From: Allomuricauda sp.
GTDB taxonomy: Bacteria > Bacteroidota > Bacteroidia > Flavobacteriales > Flavobacteriaceae
Assembly (NCBI GenBank): GCA_003712125.1
Contig: RHLF01000001.1
Span: 930,001 to 994,000 of the forward strand
Length of the DNA stretch: 64,000 nucleotides
Direction of reading: 5' to 3'
The position numbers and the translations under genes were made by a program. Below, piece by piece: positions 61,568-64,000 of the stretch; the stretch's first letter is position 1, and every line of letters begins with the position of its first letter. The notes beneath the pieces were generated by a model, which saw only the letters and a program-made list of their open reading frames with translations, ran no database searches and was not told where the DNA came from.

Positions 61568-61801
61568 ATGTCAGACATTGCATCAAGAGTTAAGGCCATT
61601 ATCGTTGATAAATTAGGTGTAGACGAGAATGAAGTAGTACCTGAAGCAAGCTTTACCAACGATTTAGGTGCGGATTCTTTGGACACTGTTGAACTTATCA
61701 TGGAATTTGAAAAAGAATTTGATATTCAAATTCCAGATGATCAGGCTGAAAACATTGCTACAGTTGGTCAAGCAATAAGCTATATAGAAGAAGCTAAGTA
61801 A
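61568..61801 (+). CDS. acpP: Acyl carrier protein
   Basis: Carries growing acyl chains during fatty-acid synthesis. The 77-residue acidic protein has the phosphopantetheine serine at residue 37 in [12 protein letters not shown], the diagnostic motif. It is followed by a very strong terminator before fabF, so its transcript level may exceed that of the genes downstream. Confidence 0.98.
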   Translation: MSDIASRVKAIIVDKLGVDENEVVPEASFTNDLGADSLDTVELIMEFEKEFDIQIPDDQAENIATVGQAISYIEEAK

Positions 61802-61828
61802 TTTTATGATATTTTACTAGAGATTTTA

Positions 61829-61868
61829 AATTATCCATGTGGTAACAATCCACGTGGATAATTTTTTT
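61829..61868 (+). terminator. Strong hairpin terminator between acpP and fabF
   Basis: A 14-bp stem with one G-T pair (61829-61842 with 61850-61863) around a seven-base loop is followed by an eight-T run. Its position 28 bases after the acpP stop and 33 before fabF suggests partial termination, to keep acpP transcripts in excess. Confidence 0.88.
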
Positions 61869-61901
61869 TAATTTAATGCGTAATAGGTAAAATAAGAGTT
61901 C

Positions 61902-63152
61902 ATGCAGTTAAAGCGAGTTGTGGTTACGGGACTTGGAGCCCTAACACCGATTGGGAACAATGTGAATGCCTATTGGAACGGATTGAGAGAAGGCAAAAGC
62001 GGTGCTGCTCCCATTACTTATTTCGATACGGAAAAATTCAAAACCAAGTTTGCCTGCGAGTTGAAGGGCTATGACCCCCAAGATTTTTTTGACAGAAAAG
62101 AAGCGCGAAAATTAGACCGCTTTGCACAATATGCCTTGGTATCTTCTGATGAGGCGATTATAGATGCAGGACTGGATTTGGAGAAAATCGACAAATTTAG
62201 GGTAGGTGTCGTATGGGGTGCCGGAATAGGTGGTCTCGAAACATTTCAAAACGAGGTGATTGGTTATGCCCAAGGAGATGGGACACCGAGGTTCAACCCG
62301 TTTTTCATCCCAAAAATGATTGCTGATATTGCTCCTGGCAATATTTCTATAAAACATGGTTTTATGGGCCCAAACTATACGACAGTTTCAGCGTGCGCGT
62401 CTTCGGCCAATGCATTGATCGATGCACTGAACTATATACGTTTGGGGCATTGTGATGTTGTTGTTACAGGTGGTAGTGAGGCAGCGGTTACCATTGCCGG
62501 AATGGGCGGGTTTAATTCGATGCATGCCCTTTCTACGCGTAATGAAAGTCCTGAGACTGCTTCAAGGCCTTTTGATGCCACACGAGACGGTTTTGTTTTG
62601 GGGGAAGGTGCTGGAGCGCTGATTCTTGAAGATTATGAGCATGCCAAAGCTCGAGGTGCCAAAATTTACGCTGAAGTTCTTGGCGGTGGCCTCTCTAGTG
62701 ATGCCTATCATATGACTGCTCCACATCCTGAGGGAATCGGGGTGGTTAAGGTAATGGAAAACTGCCTTCAGAACGCCGGACTAAAACCTGGAGATGTTGA
62801 CGCCATCAATACACATGGCACATCAACCCCACTAGGTGATGTGGCTGAATTAAAGGCTATCACCAAAGTTTTTGGTGATCATGCCCATAATATCAATATC
62901 AACTCAACAAAGTCAATGACGGGGCATTTGTTGGGCGCTGCTGGTGCAATTGAAGCCATAGCATCAATATTGGCGATGCAACATAATACCGTACCGCCAA
63001 CAATCAATCACAGCACAGTCGACGAAAATATAGACCCCAAGCTTAATTTGACATTGAACAAAGCACAGCAACGGGAAGTCAACGTTGCCATGAGCAATAC
63101 GTTTGGATTTGGAGGGCACAATGCCTGTGTATTATTCAAAAAAATAAGCTAA
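61902..63152 (+). CDS. fabF: Beta-ketoacyl-ACP synthase II
   Basis: Elongating condensing enzyme of fatty-acid synthesis. The 416-residue protein has the catalytic Cys165 (TVSACASSANAL) and both His305 (NTHGTSTPLGD) and His342 (KSMTGHLLGAAGA). The order acpP-fabF-rnc is conserved across many bacteria. It starts 33 bp after the terminator T run. Confidence 0.97.
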   Translation: MQLKRVVVTGLGALTPIGNNVNAYWNGLREGKSGAAPITYFDTEKFKTKFACELKGYDPQDFFDRKEARKLDRFAQYALVSSDEAIIDAGLDLEKIDKFRVGVVWGAGIGGLETFQNEVIGYAQGDGTPRFNPFFIPKMIADIAPGNISIKHGFMGPNYTTVSACASSANALIDALNYIRLGHCDVVVTGGSEAAVTIAGMGGFNSMHALSTRNESPETASRPFDATRDGFVLGEGAGALILEDYEHAKARGAKIYAEVLGGGLSSDAYHMTAPHPEGIGVVKVMENCLQNAGLKPGDVDAINTHGTSTPLGDVAELKAITKVFGDHAHNININSTKSMTGHLLGAAGAIEAIASILAMQHNTVPPTINHSTVDENIDPKLNLTLNKAQQREVNVAMSNTFGFGGHNACVLFKKIS

Positions 63153-63163
63153 GAAAACCTTAC

Positions 63164-63892
63164 ATGAAGTTTTCTACCAAAATATTCAATTCCCATCCGA
63201 AACCGGATGGGGATTTTTTTTTGGGTATAAAGAAAATCATAGGGTTTAAGCCCAAAAATCTTCAGGTTTACGAAAAGGCATTCCTTCATAGGTCGTTAAA
63301 CAAAAAAGATAGTGAGGGGAACCCCATGAATTATGAACGGCTTGAATTCTTGGGTGATGCCATGTTGGGCACAATCATTTCAAAGCACCTTTACAACGAA
63401 GTACCCGAGGGAGATGAGGGATATTTGACCAAAATGCGATCAAAGATTGTGAGTAGAAAGCATTTGAATGAACTTGGGAAAGACCTAAACTTGCTTAACT
63501 ATGTTGAAAGTAAGATTCCGAAATCGCATTTTGGTGAAAACATACATGGCAATGTGTTTGAAGCCTTGGTAGGCGCAATTTATTTGGACCGGGGTTATGA
63601 CTATTGTGAGAGATTCATCAATGACAGGGTAATAGGACCCTATGTAGATATCGAACAACTCGAAGGAAAAGTCATCAGTTACAAGAGCTTGGTCATAGAA
63701 TGGTGCCAAAAACAGAAAAAGGACTTCCTTTATGAGGTTTATGAGGATACGGGAAATGATGAGCATAAGCACTTTGCCGTTAAACTTTTTATTGATGAAA
63801 AAGTACTTTCAAAAGCCCGAGCCACCTCCAAAAAGAAAGCGGAAGAAAAAGCTTCAAAACGGGCCTATTTTGCACTTCAAGGTAAAATGTGA
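63164..63892 (+). CDS. rnc: Ribonuclease III
   Basis: Cleaves double-stranded RNA, including rRNA precursors. The 242-residue protein has the RNase III signature NYERLEFLGDAMLGTIIS (about 46-63) with the catalytic acidic residues and NVFEALVGAIYLD (about 129-141), then a C-terminal dsRNA-binding domain ending ARATSKKKAEEKASKRAYFAL. It starts 11 bp after fabF and completes acpP-fabF-rnc. The last 108 bases of the window hold no gene. Confidence 0.96.
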   Translation: MKFSTKIFNSHPKPDGDFFLGIKKIIGFKPKNLQVYEKAFLHRSLNKKDSEGNPMNYERLEFLGDAMLGTIISKHLYNEVPEGDEGYLTKMRSKIVSRKHLNELGKDLNLLNYVESKIPKSHFGENIHGNVFEALVGAIYLDRGYDYCERFINDRVIGPYVDIEQLEGKVISYKSLVIEWCQKQKKDFLYEVYEDTGNDEHKHFAVKLFIDEKVLSKARATSKKKAEEKASKRAYFALQGKM

Positions 63893-64000
63893 GGTTAACG
63901 CGCATTAAGAAACAGTAAACTCAAACGTTTTCGTGTGGGTTTTGACTTCTAAACAAGTACCACAACTAGGTGGGTTGAACCAATAATCCTATATTTACAG

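Noticed and set aside
63990-63997. TATATTTA at the right edge as promoter of the next gene
   Set aside because: The last base of TTTG is A and the only TTG nearby leaves a 12-bp spacer; the gene it would serve is outside the window.

Overview
The window is AT-rich chromosomal DNA from a member of the Bacteroidota, most likely a marine Flavobacteriaceae. The reasons are the protein types (Bacteroidota forms of tdk, the MacB-like permeases, the OmpA/TSP3 porin, and AddAB-like proteins), the lack of strong Shine-Dalgarno sequences with A-rich leaders instead, and several good matches to the Bacteroidota housekeeping promoter (TTG or TTTG, 19 bp, TAnnTTTG), for example upstream of the DUF177-rpmF pair, asd and the ompA-like gene. 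I see no phage, insertion sequence, CRISPR array or rRNA operon. Gene density is high and most of the content is core metabolism.

Layout. 1-7.1 kb: end of a membrane acyltransferase-like gene, riboflavin synthase, pdxA, then the fatty-acid block DUF177-rpmF-fabH-accB-accC and an FAD oxidoreductase. 7.1-24.2 kb: the most distinctive block, a leftward eight-gene efflux operon (TolC, MacA-like adaptor, ATPase, four tandem MacB-type permeases, second ATPase) facing a rightward NtrC-type response regulator / NtrY-like histidine kinase / GreA-like gene. The 193-bp divergent region carries a candidate sigma-54 promoter for the efflux operon and two 17-bp operator-like palindromes whose centres are 22 bp apart. 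24.2-31.4 kb (leftward): arfB, an orphan ABC ATPase, a prolyl oligopeptidase lipoprotein, asd, mscL, alr, tdk. 31.5-41 kb: a conserved hypothetical, DoxX, rsmI, a secreted M14/aspartoacylase-like protein with a DUF819 membrane protein, a Fe-S type uracil-DNA glycosylase, an AhpD-like protein, OsmC, recJ, VOC and MFS genes. 41-46.5 kb: lpxH, a lipoprotein Gfo/Idh oxidoreductase, a 37-aa membrane peptide, enoyl-CoA hydratase, MATE, GNAT and USP. 46.58 kb: tRNA-Ala(GGC). 47.4-55.9 kb: AddB-like and AddA-like nuclease/helicase genes separated by kbl and an OmpA/TSP3 porin. 56-64 kb: sodA, a 650-bp non-coding stretch with three copies of a hairpin-plus-39-nt module, purF, a PfkB kinase, rnhA, purN, acpP, fabF, rnc.

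Two structural themes cross gene boundaries. First, intrinsic terminators often sit within 20 bases of the next start codon (six clear cases), so the U-tract becomes or abuts the leader of the next gene. Second, the sodA-purF region holds a repeated module in which the hairpin sequence varies but stays paired while the adjacent 39 bases are nearly invariant; I do not recognise this family and rate it the best candidate for something undescribed. Functions are assigned from protein motifs read by eye; no database search was run.
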